Of a DNA stretch of 64,000 bases, positions 17,395-27,900 are shown in pieces. Numbering within the stretch: position 1 is the stretch's first letter; the number at the start of each line of letters is the position of its first letter. The notes under the pieces were generated by a model. That model was not told the DNA's origin, did no database searches, and worked only from the letters and a program-made list of their open reading frames with translations. This stretch comes from Bacteroidota bacterium (GTDB lineage Bacteria > Bacteroidota > Bacteroidia > Bacteroidales > Tannerellaceae), in NCBI GenBank assembly GCA_023429375.1, contig JAEYVY010000007.1:1-64000 (forward strand), in the 5' to 3' direction. Position numbers and translations under genes: made by a program.

Positions 17395-20055
17395 TTACAA
17401 CTTATGTATTATTTTCATCATTTGTTCGCCCAATCCGATGGTATAGCCTTGCGAAACGAATACAATTCGTCCGAACGTATCGGCAATTACGAATATAGGC
17501 AACGTATTCCCATTCGGCAGATTTGCTCCTTTTACTAGCATTTCAGTAATCGAATGGTTTACGTCGATTCCATAAGTTATCGTATTAGGTAAAGTTCCAA
17601 ATTCTTTGGCGTCGAAATTATTCCAGCCTTGTTCGTCCTTAAACAACAAGATCATACTTCTTCCCCAACCTTCAAAGTCTTTGGCAAACTGAGCGATATC
17701 GCGCATAGCATGGTTGGTTGGCTCCTGACGGGCTCCAAGTATACCTACTACAAAGTAACCACGGCCGGTAGTTGTAAGGATGCTCACCTCTTCACCATTG
17801 TCAGTACGCTTGAACTTTCCTTCTGCATCCATACTGCCGATTACTTGTATTTCATCCGCATTTTCACGCATCACTAATTCAATCTGCGTTGTCTTGCCGG
17901 CCTCCACATTAAAGAAGCGTACTTGCGACAGCACACTGCCGTTAGCCATACGCGTTCCGGTAGTCAACATATAGTTTCCTTCATCCAATGAAAGAGGTTG
18001 CTTCAATATACCTGCCCATGTATTGCCCAAGCCCATATCCACATTCGAATTTCCTCTGAAGTTGAGTGTCTGCAGCGTACCGTCCTGGCGAACCTTTGCT
18101 ACGGTAAAATGGCTATAATATTTCGGGTTTTCGAGTGATTTGATGGCCTTGTAAGAAGCCACCACCTTTCCTTGACGTGCTGTTACCTGTTCAGCAGCTT
18201 CAAAATCCACATCTACCCAATTTCCGTCCTTGCTGAATTGAATCTTTTGTGCTACCGGTTCAATGCGTGCCGGAATACCTAAACTACGGGCAAGAGAGAT
18301 GAAAAAGATATTACGTGATTGCACATCTGCCACGCGAGCTTTCCATACACCCATCGGCATTACCGGGATATTTTGTGGATTAAGATCATTGTTAACCGTA
18401 ATATTATTTTTCACCCATTCAACCAACACCATTGGGTCTGCCTTTGCTTTTTCGGCCAGAGCCGCATCGAATTCTTTTTGGAAGAAAGCTTTATAGCCGG
18501 TAATCATTTCATTTGCCACACGAGGGTTCAATACGTAGCGAACAAATAAATTTTGATTATCCGACTGGCTATTTTTTAGGTGATCATGAAGTACTGATGC
18601 CGGTGTATCTCTCAAGTCTTTCGCTGAAACCACCCCTAGCAAATCGAGCGCCTTTGCTCTGTCTTCGGCCGGAGTCTCACGCAAGAATGCTTCTATCTCC
18701 ATCCAGTTACCACGGCTTCCTATAAGCATTTGCTTGGTCTTTTCTTCATCAATACCGAGTTCTTTAGCCAGATTTGCAGCTTTTTCGTCGGTATAGAAAG
18801 TGGCTACGTAGGCATTACGTATTTCGTCTTCTTCGAGCATACGTTTGGCATTTTCTGCCTTTTGCTCGTCTGTCACCTCTGCAGGAATAGAGCCATCCAC
18901 AGGAGGAACAATATCCATATCAACGATAGCCAGATCTCCAGGTTTTTTATCCAATACAATGGTCATTTGTTCATCTTTGCCGAAAGAGATTTTCGCATAA
19001 CCAAAAAGTCCACCTTTTGAAGCCCAAGCCAACATATCCCCTTTTCCGGCAGAAAGGAAAGTCTTTCCTTCAGCATCTGTCTTCTTGCTAGCCACAGTCG
19101 TAAACTGTGCATAATTAAATATCTTGAACTCAACGTCAGCATCCACAACCGGTTTACCGTCAGCATCTACTACCGTCACAATTGATTTAGCCGTTGGAGC
19201 ATAATTGTTTATCACGTTCACTTCGGTATAACCTTTTGTCACCTGCATAACCTCTTCCGGTCCGTCATAGTGACCGAAAACCTTTGTATGCATCAACATG
19301 CCTCGATAGGCGGGGCCGTTAAACCAACCTAAGTTCAAGACTGGTTCCGGTTCACAAGCACCTAAGAAATACCATTTCCCATTCACCCAAGCCTCAACCC
19401 AAGCATGGTTATCATCCGTATGGGCCCAACGTGGAGTATATACTTGGCGTGCTGGAATACCAACGGCACGCAATGCTGCAGTTGTAAATGTAGACTCCTC
19501 ACCACAACGTCCGTATGCTGTCTTTACGGAAGCAAGAGGAGAACTTGTACGTGCGTCCGACGGTGTATAAATCACTTTTTCATGACACCAGTGATTTACT
19601 TCCAATACCGCATCATAGAGTGACAAACCTTTTACGCGATCTTTCAACTCTTCATAAAAGACCATCCTGCTCTCATCTAAATTTTCATTATTTACTCGTA
19701 CAGGCAATACGAAATGGCGGAATATTTCTTCTGGAATACTGTCTCCCCAAGGCATTTCTTCTTTTGCTTTGAAGGAGGTACGAACACTTTGCAGATAAAG
19801 ATCGCCTTCATAATCGGTTATATCTCCTATCGGCATATAGGCATAGAGAAACATCAATGCTTCTCTTTCCTGCGGAGTCATTTCCGCTTCAAATACGGAG
19901 AAAAGATTACCGTGCGACAGCTCGGCCTTTTTCGTATTAAAATCATCAACTACCTTGGTCCTAAAGGTGTTATCCGTAATAAAGTGTTGTTCTTTTTTAC
20001 CACATCCAAATAAAACAAAGGAGAAAAAGAATAAGGATAAAATTGTTTTCTTCAT
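17395..20055 (-). CDS. Transglutaminase-domain lipoprotein
   Basis: An 886-aa predicted lipoprotein: a hydrophobic leader is followed by the lipobox LFGC with Cys18. A transglutaminase-like domain covers about 135-240, with the Cys in YGRCGEES (184) and His in DNHAWVEAW (217). The canonical Asp is not at its usual place; WYFLGACEPEP offers only Glu there. A carboxypeptidase-regulatory or Ig-like segment follows (about 285-370, ADGKPVVDADVEF). A second, degenerate transglutaminase-like segment lies at about 540-620 and lacks the Cys. The C-terminal third ends in a thioredoxin-like fold without a CxxC. The ATG at 20055 is preferred over a TTG two codons upstream. Its substrate is unknown. Confidence 0.8.
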   Translation of the reverse strand: MKKTILSLFFFSFVLFGCGKKEQHFITDNTFRTKVVDDFNTKKAELSHGNLFSVFEAEMTPQEREALMFLYAYMPIGDITDYEGDLYLQSVRTSFKAKEEMPWGDSIPEEIFRHFVLPVRVNNENLDESRMVFYEELKDRVKGLSLYDAVLEVNHWCHEKVIYTPSDARTSSPLASVKTAYGRCGEESTFTTAALRAVGIPARQVYTPRWAHTDDNHAWVEAWVNGKWYFLGACEPEPVLNLGWFNGPAYRGMLMHTKVFGHYDGPEEVMQVTKGYTEVNVINNYAPTAKSIVTVVDADGKPVVDADVEFKIFNYAQFTTVASKKTDAEGKTFLSAGKGDMLAWASKGGLFGYAKISFGKDEQMTIVLDKKPGDLAIVDMDIVPPVDGSIPAEVTDEQKAENAKRMLEEDEIRNAYVATFYTDEKAANLAKELGIDEEKTKQMLIGSRGNWMEIEAFLRETPAEDRAKALDLLGVVSAKDLRDTPASVLHDHLKNSQSDNQNLFVRYVLNPRVANEMITGYKAFFQKEFDAALAEKAKADPMVLVEWVKNNITVNNDLNPQNIPVMPMGVWKARVADVQSRNIFFISLARSLGIPARIEPVAQKIQFSKDGNWVDVDFEAAEQVTARQGKVVASYKAIKSLENPKYYSHFTVAKVRQDGTLQTLNFRGNSNVDMGLGNTWAGILKQPLSLDEGNYMLTTGTRMANGSVLSQVRFFNVEAGKTTQIELVMRENADEIQVIGSMDAEGKFKRTDNGEEVSILTTTGRGYFVVGILGARQEPTNHAMRDIAQFAKDFEGWGRSMILLFKDEQGWNNFDAKEFGTLPNTITYGIDVNHSITEMLVKGANLPNGNTLPIFVIADTFGRIVFVSQGYTIGLGEQMMKIIHKL

Positions 20056-20100
20056 ACTCAATAGTTAATCTATGTAATTAGATTTTAAATCATTTTGTGG

Positions 20101-20108
20101 CAAAGATA
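20101..20108 (-). promoter_or_regulatory. -7 promoter element for the transglutaminase gene
   Basis: Read on the minus strand this is TATCTTTG, an exact TAnnTTTG match, 45 bp upstream of the ATG at 20055. It should drive the transglutaminase and M16 peptidase genes. Confidence 0.6.
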
Positions 20109-20154
20109 CATATTATCTCACAAACACTTTATTACGTTAACACAATGGCCTAGT

Positions 20155-22197
20155 TTAATTTCGGACAGGGAACTCCGTTATTCGCAACGTTGTGCAGCCG
20201 AAAGGAATCAATTCTATCTCTGTTTCATCGAGACTATCCGGTCCTTGCTGTGTAAAAAAAGCGACTGACCCGGCCGAACCGCGGTATTTTTTCCATGAAG
20301 GAATTGGTCTTCCCTTTCCGATAATTTTTACCGGCGCATCATTGACTGTCCAAGGATGACGGGAAACGGTCGTTTGCTTTTCTACTTTAAAATACTGGTT
20401 GATTACTTCCGGGTTTAATTGATTTCTGGTCAGGGCATAATTCCAGGGAGAATCAGAGGTTACTTCGTAATACCAATCACCATATTGGCGGGTTTTACTC
20501 GGCTCAATTGTTTTTTTCTCCCATTTTTCATTCATCTTGAGGGCATAAACCAGTGGACCACGCTCAATGACGGCTGCCCCATCAAACCAATAGCTGGCTT
20601 CGATCTGCATCGGGAGCTCAAGCGTCAACTTGTCTCCATGCTGCCATTCTCTGTTGACACGCAAGATCTCCCCCTGATAAGAATCAACTTCAAGTACTTT
20701 CCCATTTAGACGGACAACAGGTTGCTTACACCATGCCGGGATACGAAGATGGAAGGGGAAAAATGCTTTTTTAGCCTTTTTATCGGGGAAAGTAATCGTG
20801 AAATTTATCGCTTCATCAAACGGATAATTCGTTTCTTCCTTTATTTGAACTAGCTTGTTATCGGCTATTTTAGCGGTAACATTCGAAGGAGCATAGACCA
20901 AGGCTGCAAGGCCGTTATCCGCTGTTGCATACCAAAGGTTCTGGACAAACTTCGGCCAACCTTGATGCATGTTGGACGTACAACACGGATAGCCGGTAAG
21001 AACTCCATGCAGAATATCTGTATCTTCATGAGGTGTCACGAAATCACGCCATTCACGGCTTATTTCTATCTGGTTAATCTGATGATAGTACTGACGGGCA
21101 GAGAAATCATCCGTGATTTGTGTAGGCAAGGCATTAAACACAATTCGTTCCAAATGGTCGGCCCATTGAACATCACCGGTGATTTCGAGTATTTTTTCCA
21201 ACGAATACATCATTTCAACAGCAGTACATAGCTCCGAACCTTGATTGGGATTACCGAAACGGAGCAGCTCATCGCCCGCCCATAATCCAGTAGGAAAACC
21301 AATCGTCGTACGCATATCTTTAACGGCCTTTTTTACCGCTTGGATTTGTTTGTCGTCTTTATTCCGTTGATAGTAGATCACGGGCGCTTTAAATCCTTGT
21401 GCCAGGTTCACACAGTGCAAACTATGCTGTCTTTTTAAATGATCCTGATTCAAGAAAATATCTGTCCAATCCAACGTTTGTTTATGAATTAGATCTCCAA
21501 GTTCAAGCAAGAATTTATCTCCTGTAATGTTATACAACCAGTAAACGACCAATAGGTTATCGCCTCCACGTTGTTCTCCCCAAAAGGTCCATTTTCCCAA
21601 CGGGCTATTGGGCAGTTCTTGAAGCTGGTATTTGAAATAGTTCGTCATAAAAGTGATTACGCGCTCATCTTTTGTGGCCGAATAGTACTGCTGCATGACC
21701 TTCAACATAACCATTTTGGGCCACCAATCTTGCGCATTGTTACGCTGCAAACCCGGTTCATTGGGTCGGTCTACATCTGGTCCGAAGTAGCCGCTCGTCT
21801 TTTGTGAAGCCAATGCCCATTCAATCCAGGGTTGTGTTTTTTCAATTAGCTTCTGATCGTTCAAAATATAAGCCAGAGGCAACAGTCCGTCTATCCAATA
21901 GGGACCACGCTCCCACACATCTCCATCACCACCAAGCCATCCGTTTCTCGCTCCCATTACCTGCTCATAAATAGAGTCCAGATTTCCGGTCATTCCTTTC
22001 GCCATACGCAATAACTGCTCTTCGAGCCATCCTTCCGGCTTAATTGCACCAAGAGGCAGTTCTACATAAGGCTTAGTCAACAATGGGTGTCGGTTGTTCT
22101 GGTAATTTCCGCTCAACTTATCTCCTGAAGGATTAACCGCAAATGTTAGCATGGATGCTATAAATAAAAAACAAAACAATAATCCGTGTTTCTTCAT
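20155..22197 (-). CDS. GH127-family beta-L-arabinofuranosidase-like enzyme (short form)
   Basis: A 680-aa secreted protein (signal peptide about 1-20) of the DUF1680/GH127 family. Relatives remove terminal beta-L-arabinofuranose or related sugars from plant glycoproteins and pectins, using a zinc-bound cysteine nucleophile. The zinc-site pattern is present: Glu322 and Cys324 in SELC, and Cys405-Cys406 in YPCCTSN, with spacing close to that of the characterised enzyme HypBA1. The helical barrel covers about 50-420 and beta-sandwich domains follow. It lies at the left edge of the utilization locus and has its own leftward promoter. Exact substrate is not predictable from sequence; GH127 also includes enzymes acting on RG-II sugars. 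Confidence 0.85.
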   Translation of the reverse strand: MKKHGLLFCFLFIASMLTFAVNPSGDKLSGNYQNNRHPLLTKPYVELPLGAIKPEGWLEEQLLRMAKGMTGNLDSIYEQVMGARNGWLGGDGDVWERGPYWIDGLLPLAYILNDQKLIEKTQPWIEWALASQKTSGYFGPDVDRPNEPGLQRNNAQDWWPKMVMLKVMQQYYSATKDERVITFMTNYFKYQLQELPNSPLGKWTFWGEQRGGDNLLVVYWLYNITGDKFLLELGDLIHKQTLDWTDIFLNQDHLKRQHSLHCVNLAQGFKAPVIYYQRNKDDKQIQAVKKAVKDMRTTIGFPTGLWAGDELLRFGNPNQGSELCTAVEMMYSLEKILEITGDVQWADHLERIVFNALPTQITDDFSARQYYHQINQIEISREWRDFVTPHEDTDILHGVLTGYPCCTSNMHQGWPKFVQNLWYATADNGLAALVYAPSNVTAKIADNKLVQIKEETNYPFDEAINFTITFPDKKAKKAFFPFHLRIPAWCKQPVVRLNGKVLEVDSYQGEILRVNREWQHGDKLTLELPMQIEASYWFDGAAVIERGPLVYALKMNEKWEKKTIEPSKTRQYGDWYYEVTSDSPWNYALTRNQLNPEVINQYFKVEKQTTVSRHPWTVNDAPVKIIGKGRPIPSWKKYRGSAGSVAFFTQQGPDSLDETEIELIPFGCTTLRITEFPVRN

Positions 22198-22263
22198 GAT
22201 TATATTAACTTTTAGTTTGATTTATTTTTCCCAGAAAATTCATACAGCTTTAGTCTAGTTCTC

Positions 22264-22271
22264 CAAAAGTA
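22264..22271 (-). promoter_or_regulatory. -7 promoter element for the short GH127 gene
   Basis: On the minus strand this is TACTTTTG (TAnnTTTG), 66 bp upstream of the GH127 ATG at 22197. Confidence 0.5.
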
Positions 22272-22343
22272 AAGATATTTAATAAGAAGTTCCATGCCAT
22301 GAATAATAGCCCTGTTAAATTTTATTTCTTATGCTAATATAAG

Positions 22344-22351
22344 TATATTTG
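22344..22351 (+). promoter_or_regulatory. -7 promoter element for the ECF sigma gene
   Basis: TATATTTG matches TAnnTTTG and lies 47 bp before the sigma factor ATG at 22399. Confidence 0.55.
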
Positions 22352-22398
22352 TATAGATTAAAATTCATTGTAATTCACAATTCTTTCTTGAATAAAAT

Positions 22399-22977
22399 AT
22401 GAGTTTAAACATTCAAAAGATAAAACTAGGAAAGGCTTCTGTTTTTAAAGAAGTCGTAGAACAGTTCTGGCCTAGAATGTTTAAATTTTGCATTATTTAC
22501 ACTTCTGACCCTGAAGTCTCTAAAGATATTATTCAAGAAGCCTTTTTATCTCTTTGGGAGAATAGACAAAACCTTACAGATGAAACTGAATTAATCACCT
22601 ATCTGATGGTCGTATGCAGAAACAAATGCTATAATTACCTAAGGAAAAGACAATTCGAGTTTGTATCAGACAGTGAGTTGACAGATGAAGAGATTTATCT
22701 GAAGGCCAGTTGTTATACGTTGGAAAACGAATCAAGTGAATTACTTGATACATTGGATTTACATTCTGAAATTGAAAAAGCATTATCTACTCTTCGTCCC
22801 AGAACGCGTGAAATATTTCGCCTGAAATATTATGAGGGGATGAAAGTAAATGAAATATCCGAACGAACAAATCTAGCGGGAAAAACTGTTGAGTATCACC
22901 TCAGACGTGCATTAAAAGTTCTACAAAGCAAATTGTCTCCAGCCGAGTTTTATCTTATTTTATTCCTTATAAACTAA
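22399..22977 (+). CDS. ECF-type RNA polymerase sigma factor
   Basis: A 192-aa ECF sigma factor. Region 2 covers about 20-90, with DPEVSKDIIQEAFLSLWE as the region 2.2 core. Region 4 covers about 125-180, with ALSTLRPRTREIFRLKY and the helix-turn-helix VNEISERTNLAGKTVEYHL. It is of the type that usually sits directly upstream of a FecR anti-sigma gene in Bacteroidetes glycan loci. Here it is instead convergent with susD, about 6.7 kb from the FecR start. The simplest reading is that it still partners that FecR and activates the locus. It has its own promoter and shares a bidirectional terminator with susD. Confidence 0.92.
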   Translation: MSLNIQKIKLGKASVFKEVVEQFWPRMFKFCIIYTSDPEVSKDIIQEAFLSLWENRQNLTDETELITYLMVVCRNKCYNYLRKRQFEFVSDSELTDEEIYLKASCYTLENESSELLDTLDLHSEIEKALSTLRPRTREIFRLKYYEGMKVNEISERTNLAGKTVEYHLRRALKVLQSKLSPAEFYLILFLIN

Positions 22978-23014
22978 AAATCTTGCATCCAAGAATAACT
23001 GAATGCAAGATTTT
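22977..23014. terminator. Bidirectional terminator between sigma gene and susD
   Basis: A perfect 12-bp stem (AAAATCTTGCAT pairing with ATGCAAGATTTT) closes a 14-nt loop. A- and T-runs at both ends make it work in either direction. It overlaps the last base of the sigma stop codon and lies 23 bp from the susD stop. Confidence 0.88.
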
Positions 23015-23036
23015 AGACACTGATAAATAACAACTA

Positions 23037-24929
23037 TTACCAGCCTGGATTTTGTACCAGCGTAGGTGTTCTTTTTAATTCATCAGACATAATCGGGAAC
23101 AAATAGTGTTTCGGGGTATTAAATACGCGTCCGTCATTTACAACAATTCGTTGCATCTTGTATTTCTTCCCGTCAACTACAATTTTTCCATCCAGATCTT
23201 CTACAGGCCGCATACCGTGAGACCATCGTTGCGTCTTCGGATAAGGCCATGAATTAGCATTATTGTACGTACTTTCTTTTGCCAGTTCTTGCTGATCATC
23301 AGCTTCAAGATATAAACGCGTGTGCCATATTCTATGATTTTCATAGAAGAGTTCCACCCTTCTTTCTCTTTGAATATAATCATTCATCAGCTTCTTATCA
23401 GTAAGGGCAGCAGGAGGAATCGGAGCCATGAATGAGCGCGCGCGAACTGAATTCAACAAATCGTATATTTCTTTATTCGGACCTGTCGTTTCATTTACTG
23501 CTTCACAGAAAATATAAATGAACTCAGGTAGTCTCCAAATAGCCGGTCCATTAATGATATGGCCTCCATCCCCTTTGGTCCATCCGTCTTTGTAAAATTT
23601 ACGCATATAATAGCCGGTATGTGAAGAATTGTCCTGATAACTACCACTCACGGCATCTTTACCTTCAGCTGTATTTAAGACTACATTATCGTAAACAGAT
23701 CCATGATAACGAATATCGCGATAGAAACGAGGGTCTCTTCTCACACTTTCATACGGATTTTCATCATCGTATCCATCGGCAACAGCTCTGCTTGCATAGA
23801 TGGGATATCCGTAACCATCAGGAGCGATATACTCGTACTCATCAACTTGTTCTTGAAGAGGGCGCTGACGGGCATGTCCTCCTTGACTTGGAGGCAGAAC
23901 ATCTCCTGACCAACCCGTATCTTTATCTCTGGTAACAAACCACACCCATTCTTGTTGGATTGCTTCCATATCAAAATTCATATACCACAGCCGTTTGTAA
24001 ACTTTACTGTTGCTTGAATTTTTTCCATCCATATCGCCAAAATCATTTTGATCCGATTTAGTGTAAAGTTTATATCGAAGTCCGCCATCTGCAGCAGTGG
24101 CCTCAAGCACTGCTTTGGCAGCTTTCTTTGCTGCTTCCCATCTAGTGGCATTATAAGTATATTCAGCTTTGAATACTCTTGTGTCGTCAGGGAAATTTCC
24201 TCCATTCCACATCGGAGTAGCAGCTATCCATCTGGCCATGGCTTTAAGTCCAAGACAGGCCCCTTTATCTACACGTCCGAAATCCTGACCACCATAAGAA
24301 GCAGCCACTCGTTGGTAGGCAGAATCTGCGTCAAGACAAATCCTATCAACAACTTCATGAACTGACATTTTCTCAAACTCCATGTCGTTTTCAGGATTTA
24401 CCACATAGTCTACATAAGGTACTTCGCCGTAGGCTCTTAACAAAAGAAAGTGTAGATAACCTCTCAGAAAATAGGTTTCACCAATTCTTTTCGTAATATC
24501 ACCTTCTCTACCAGCTTGGGGGTTATCGGGTGTATTATACTTGGCTACTCCCTCAAGTATAATGTTCGCTTTTCGTATGCGTGTATATAAATCCCACCAA
24601 TATTGGCCTACACTACTTCTGCTCGGCATTCCTTGTGAAGGTCCGTAGTTCCCGATATGAAACTGGTGAGGTATAGATGCTTCATGACTACTGGCGCTAC
24701 ATTCATCGGTTATAGCAGAAGCAGAGAAGTGATTGAAGAACAACAAGGGTCTGTTTGAGCCTTTTGCATCGGCATATAAGTCCGTTACTAATTCATTTAC
24801 TTTTTCGTAACGAGTAAAGACATCTTGTTCGCTCATTTTGTCGTCTGGCATTCTATCCAAAAAGTCATCGCAAGAAGATAAGATCGAAAACACGAGACAA
24901 AGAACTATATATAAATATTTATTTTTCAT
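23037..24929 (-). CDS. SusD/RagB-family glycan-binding lipoprotein
   Basis: A 630-aa surface lipoprotein (lipobox LSSC near residue 20, then DDFLDRMPDDKMS, a standard SusD beginning) that caps the SusC transporter and binds the incoming glycan. The N-terminal SusD-like TPR region includes RIGETYFLRGYLHFLLLRAY. The C-terminal SusD domain includes the RERRVELFYENHR motif and ends in VQNPGW. It starts 18 nt after susC and is the last gene of the fecR-susC-susD transcript. The sugar it binds is unknown; the two GH127 genes flanking the locus suggest beta-L-arabinofuranose-containing material. Confidence 0.94.
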   Translation of the reverse strand: MKNKYLYIVLCLVFSILSSCDDFLDRMPDDKMSEQDVFTRYEKVNELVTDLYADAKGSNRPLLFFNHFSASAITDECSASSHEASIPHQFHIGNYGPSQGMPSRSSVGQYWWDLYTRIRKANIILEGVAKYNTPDNPQAGREGDITKRIGETYFLRGYLHFLLLRAYGEVPYVDYVVNPENDMEFEKMSVHEVVDRICLDADSAYQRVAASYGGQDFGRVDKGACLGLKAMARWIAATPMWNGGNFPDDTRVFKAEYTYNATRWEAAKKAAKAVLEATAADGGLRYKLYTKSDQNDFGDMDGKNSSNSKVYKRLWYMNFDMEAIQQEWVWFVTRDKDTGWSGDVLPPSQGGHARQRPLQEQVDEYEYIAPDGYGYPIYASRAVADGYDDENPYESVRRDPRFYRDIRYHGSVYDNVVLNTAEGKDAVSGSYQDNSSHTGYYMRKFYKDGWTKGDGGHIINGPAIWRLPEFIYIFCEAVNETTGPNKEIYDLLNSVRARSFMAPIPPAALTDKKLMNDYIQRERRVELFYENHRIWHTRLYLEADDQQELAKESTYNNANSWPYPKTQRWSHGMRPVEDLDGKIVVDGKKYKMQRIVVNDGRVFNTPKHYLFPIMSDELKRTPTLVQNPGW

Positions 24930-24947
24930 GACTTTATATGCTTATGA

Positions 24948-27900
24948 TTAATATGTTATATCGACACCAAAATTGAAGATTCGTTGAATGGGATACCAAG
25001 CTCCGTTACCATTTTTCGTTTCAGGGTCAACATCAACATCAGACAAATTATCAAATGTCAACAGGTTCATTCCCTGAATATAGAAACGGACATTTTGTAG
25101 TCCGGCAAAGCGTATTGAGCTTTTCGGTAAAGAATATCCTAGTTCCACATTTTTCACTCTTAAGTATGTCGCATCGTATAAAAACAAACTACTATTTTCA
25201 TTTTTATTATTTTCATCTGTTCCATAGGTCAATCTTGGATAAGTAGCAAAGTCTTTATTTTCTTCAGTCCATCTGTTTAGGTGAAGCTTTTTAACTTTTC
25301 CTATTTGATCTTGTTCGTAGGCTGGAAACGCCCATACAGCGGCTCCATTGAGAAGCATACTACTATTGGTTGCTCCCTGAAGCAAAATACTGAAGTCAAA
25401 ACCTTTATGCTGGAATCCAAACGGGATACCGAATTGAATTTCAGGTGTTCTTGGATGTCCCATACTTTTTCTGTCATGTTCATCATCGATCTTACCGTCA
25501 TTGTTTAAGTCCTTATATATTGCATCTCCGGGATATAATTTTCCCCAAGGCTGGAATCCTGCTCCGCCATTCATTGCATTAAGTTTATCGGCTTCTGCTT
25601 GATCGCGCACAAAATGATCGAACACATAAACGAAGTTCTCATCAATCCGACGTCCTGTATTACGTCTCCACTCGTTATCGTATGGTATTTCATTCATAAA
25701 CACAATCTTGTTCCGGGCAAACGTGAAATTAGGCTTAATAAAGTACCTTAAATCCCTGCCTATTTTACCCTGCCAACCTATTTCAAAATCAACACCATAG
25801 TTATCAACCTTTCCAGAGTTAATAAATGGAGCATCTTTACCTACTACATCAGGAAATCCTAACTTATTGCCATCAGAAAGTTTGGTTATAATATCATACC
25901 TATGCTCTGTAAAAAAGTCGAACGAGAAAGTCAAACGCTCGTCAAACAAAGCGGCATCCAATCCAACGTTAATCTTCCTGGACTTTTCCCAGGTTAAGTC
26001 CGGATTGGCAAAATTTCCTTCTTTCAACCCTTTTGATTCTGAACCAAATTCATTCACTCCAAAGCTATACTTTGAACCATCAGAATAGAACTGCAGATAG
26101 GCAAAACGGTCATTGTCATCGCTTGAAATCATATCACTTCCCACCAAACCGTACGATCCTCTCAGTTTTAGGTTGTTCAACCACTTTTCTGTGCCTTTCA
26201 TAAATGATTCGCGTGAGATGACCCAGCCCACAGATCCGGCAGGAAATACACCGTAACGTTTGCCTGGTGCAAAGTTTTCCGATCCATTATAGCCTATATT
26301 AAACTCTGCAAGGTATTTGTTTTGGAATGCGTAAGTTGCACGTCCAGTCATACCCTGATATCTGTATTCTACCCTGTTATCATACGTTCTGGCTGATCGA
26401 TTAAATAAGATCAAACCAGATACATCATGATCTCCAAATGAACGTATATAATCAAATTTCAATTGATAGTATGACTTACTTTCTGCTGCATTATGCGAAA
26501 GTCCGTTGCCAATCGTTTCGTCTGTACTATACCATGGGTTTCCAAGAATATATCGTCCTTCGTAATTACTATTATTCATATAAAAGGCACCATTATTCCC
26601 TTCGGCTGGTTGAAATGTAGCATATCTTCCATAGGCTGCATATCCATCATTACGTGTTTCCAATTGACGCCTGATCCAACGTCCTTCATGAGCATCATAA
26701 GAGAACACCCCCTCGACTTTTAATCCTTTTGTTATAAAATCCAATTTATGCCCCAAGGCGAAAGTTCCATTTACAGAAGATTTTTTCTCATTCAAATAGC
26801 CTGTCCGGGACAATTCGCCTAAGATATTGAATCGATGCAACGGGTCTCCATATAACATACCGTACGGGTTATTGAGAACAAATGATTCATTTGCCGGATT
26901 TCCGTTATCAGGTAATACGATTGGCAGGTAGGGAGGCTGTGTATTGGCAATGCTAACCACACGATTAGCTGTGGTTCCCGGAGCATTACGATCTGTAATT
27001 CTGGCACCTAAGTCCACTCTGACATAGAAGTCTTTCGTAATATCGACATCGATGTTTGTTCTAAAATTATACCGTTTAAATATGGCTTGCGTATCATACT
27101 TCGTCAAATTAGTATGTTTATAGTTTCCACTTTGTTGAAAATAGTTACCCATTACATAATACCGTGCACGATCGGAGCCACCTCTGACCGAGAAGCTATA
27201 GTCTTGCTGACTTCCCGGTTTGAAGGCATAGTCAAAATAATCCCAATTGTAACCTAACCCATCCGAATTGTCTCCTTGGGCTTTTTTAAAGTTTTCAATC
27301 GCTTGAGGAGAGAACAGTGTGAGTTTTGAAGGATCTGTTCCAGGGTTACTATTTATCATTGCCTCGTTATACAAGGTTGCATAATCTGCTGAGCCTAGAT
27401 AGGTTGGGAATTTCACCGGATTATTTGAACCGACCGAAGCTTTGAAGTTTACAGTGGCTTTTTCAGATGCTTTTCCTCGTTTTGTTTGAATAATAATTAC
27501 CCCATTAGCACCCCTAACACCATAAGGAGCCGTAGCAGATGCATCTTTCAAAATTGTAAATGTCTCGATTTCTTCGGGAGCTAAATAACTCATATCACGC
27601 TCAACTCCATCTACGATTACAATTGGAGATTTATCTCCGTAAGTTCCCATTCCACGAACTCTTACCTCAGCTGCGTCCACACCTGGCTCACCACCACTAA
27701 ACTGGTTGACCATAAGTCCCGGCATACGTCCTGCTAATGCATTGTTCAGGTTTGCTGTTGGGCTTTGTTTCAAATCTTTTGTAGTAATTGTCGATATTGA
27801 TCCTGTGATTGTCGCTTTCTTCTGTGTAGTATAACCTACAACGACAACTTCCTCAAGTGCCTTACTATCTTCTACCAAGGTTATATTTAGTTCTTTCATA

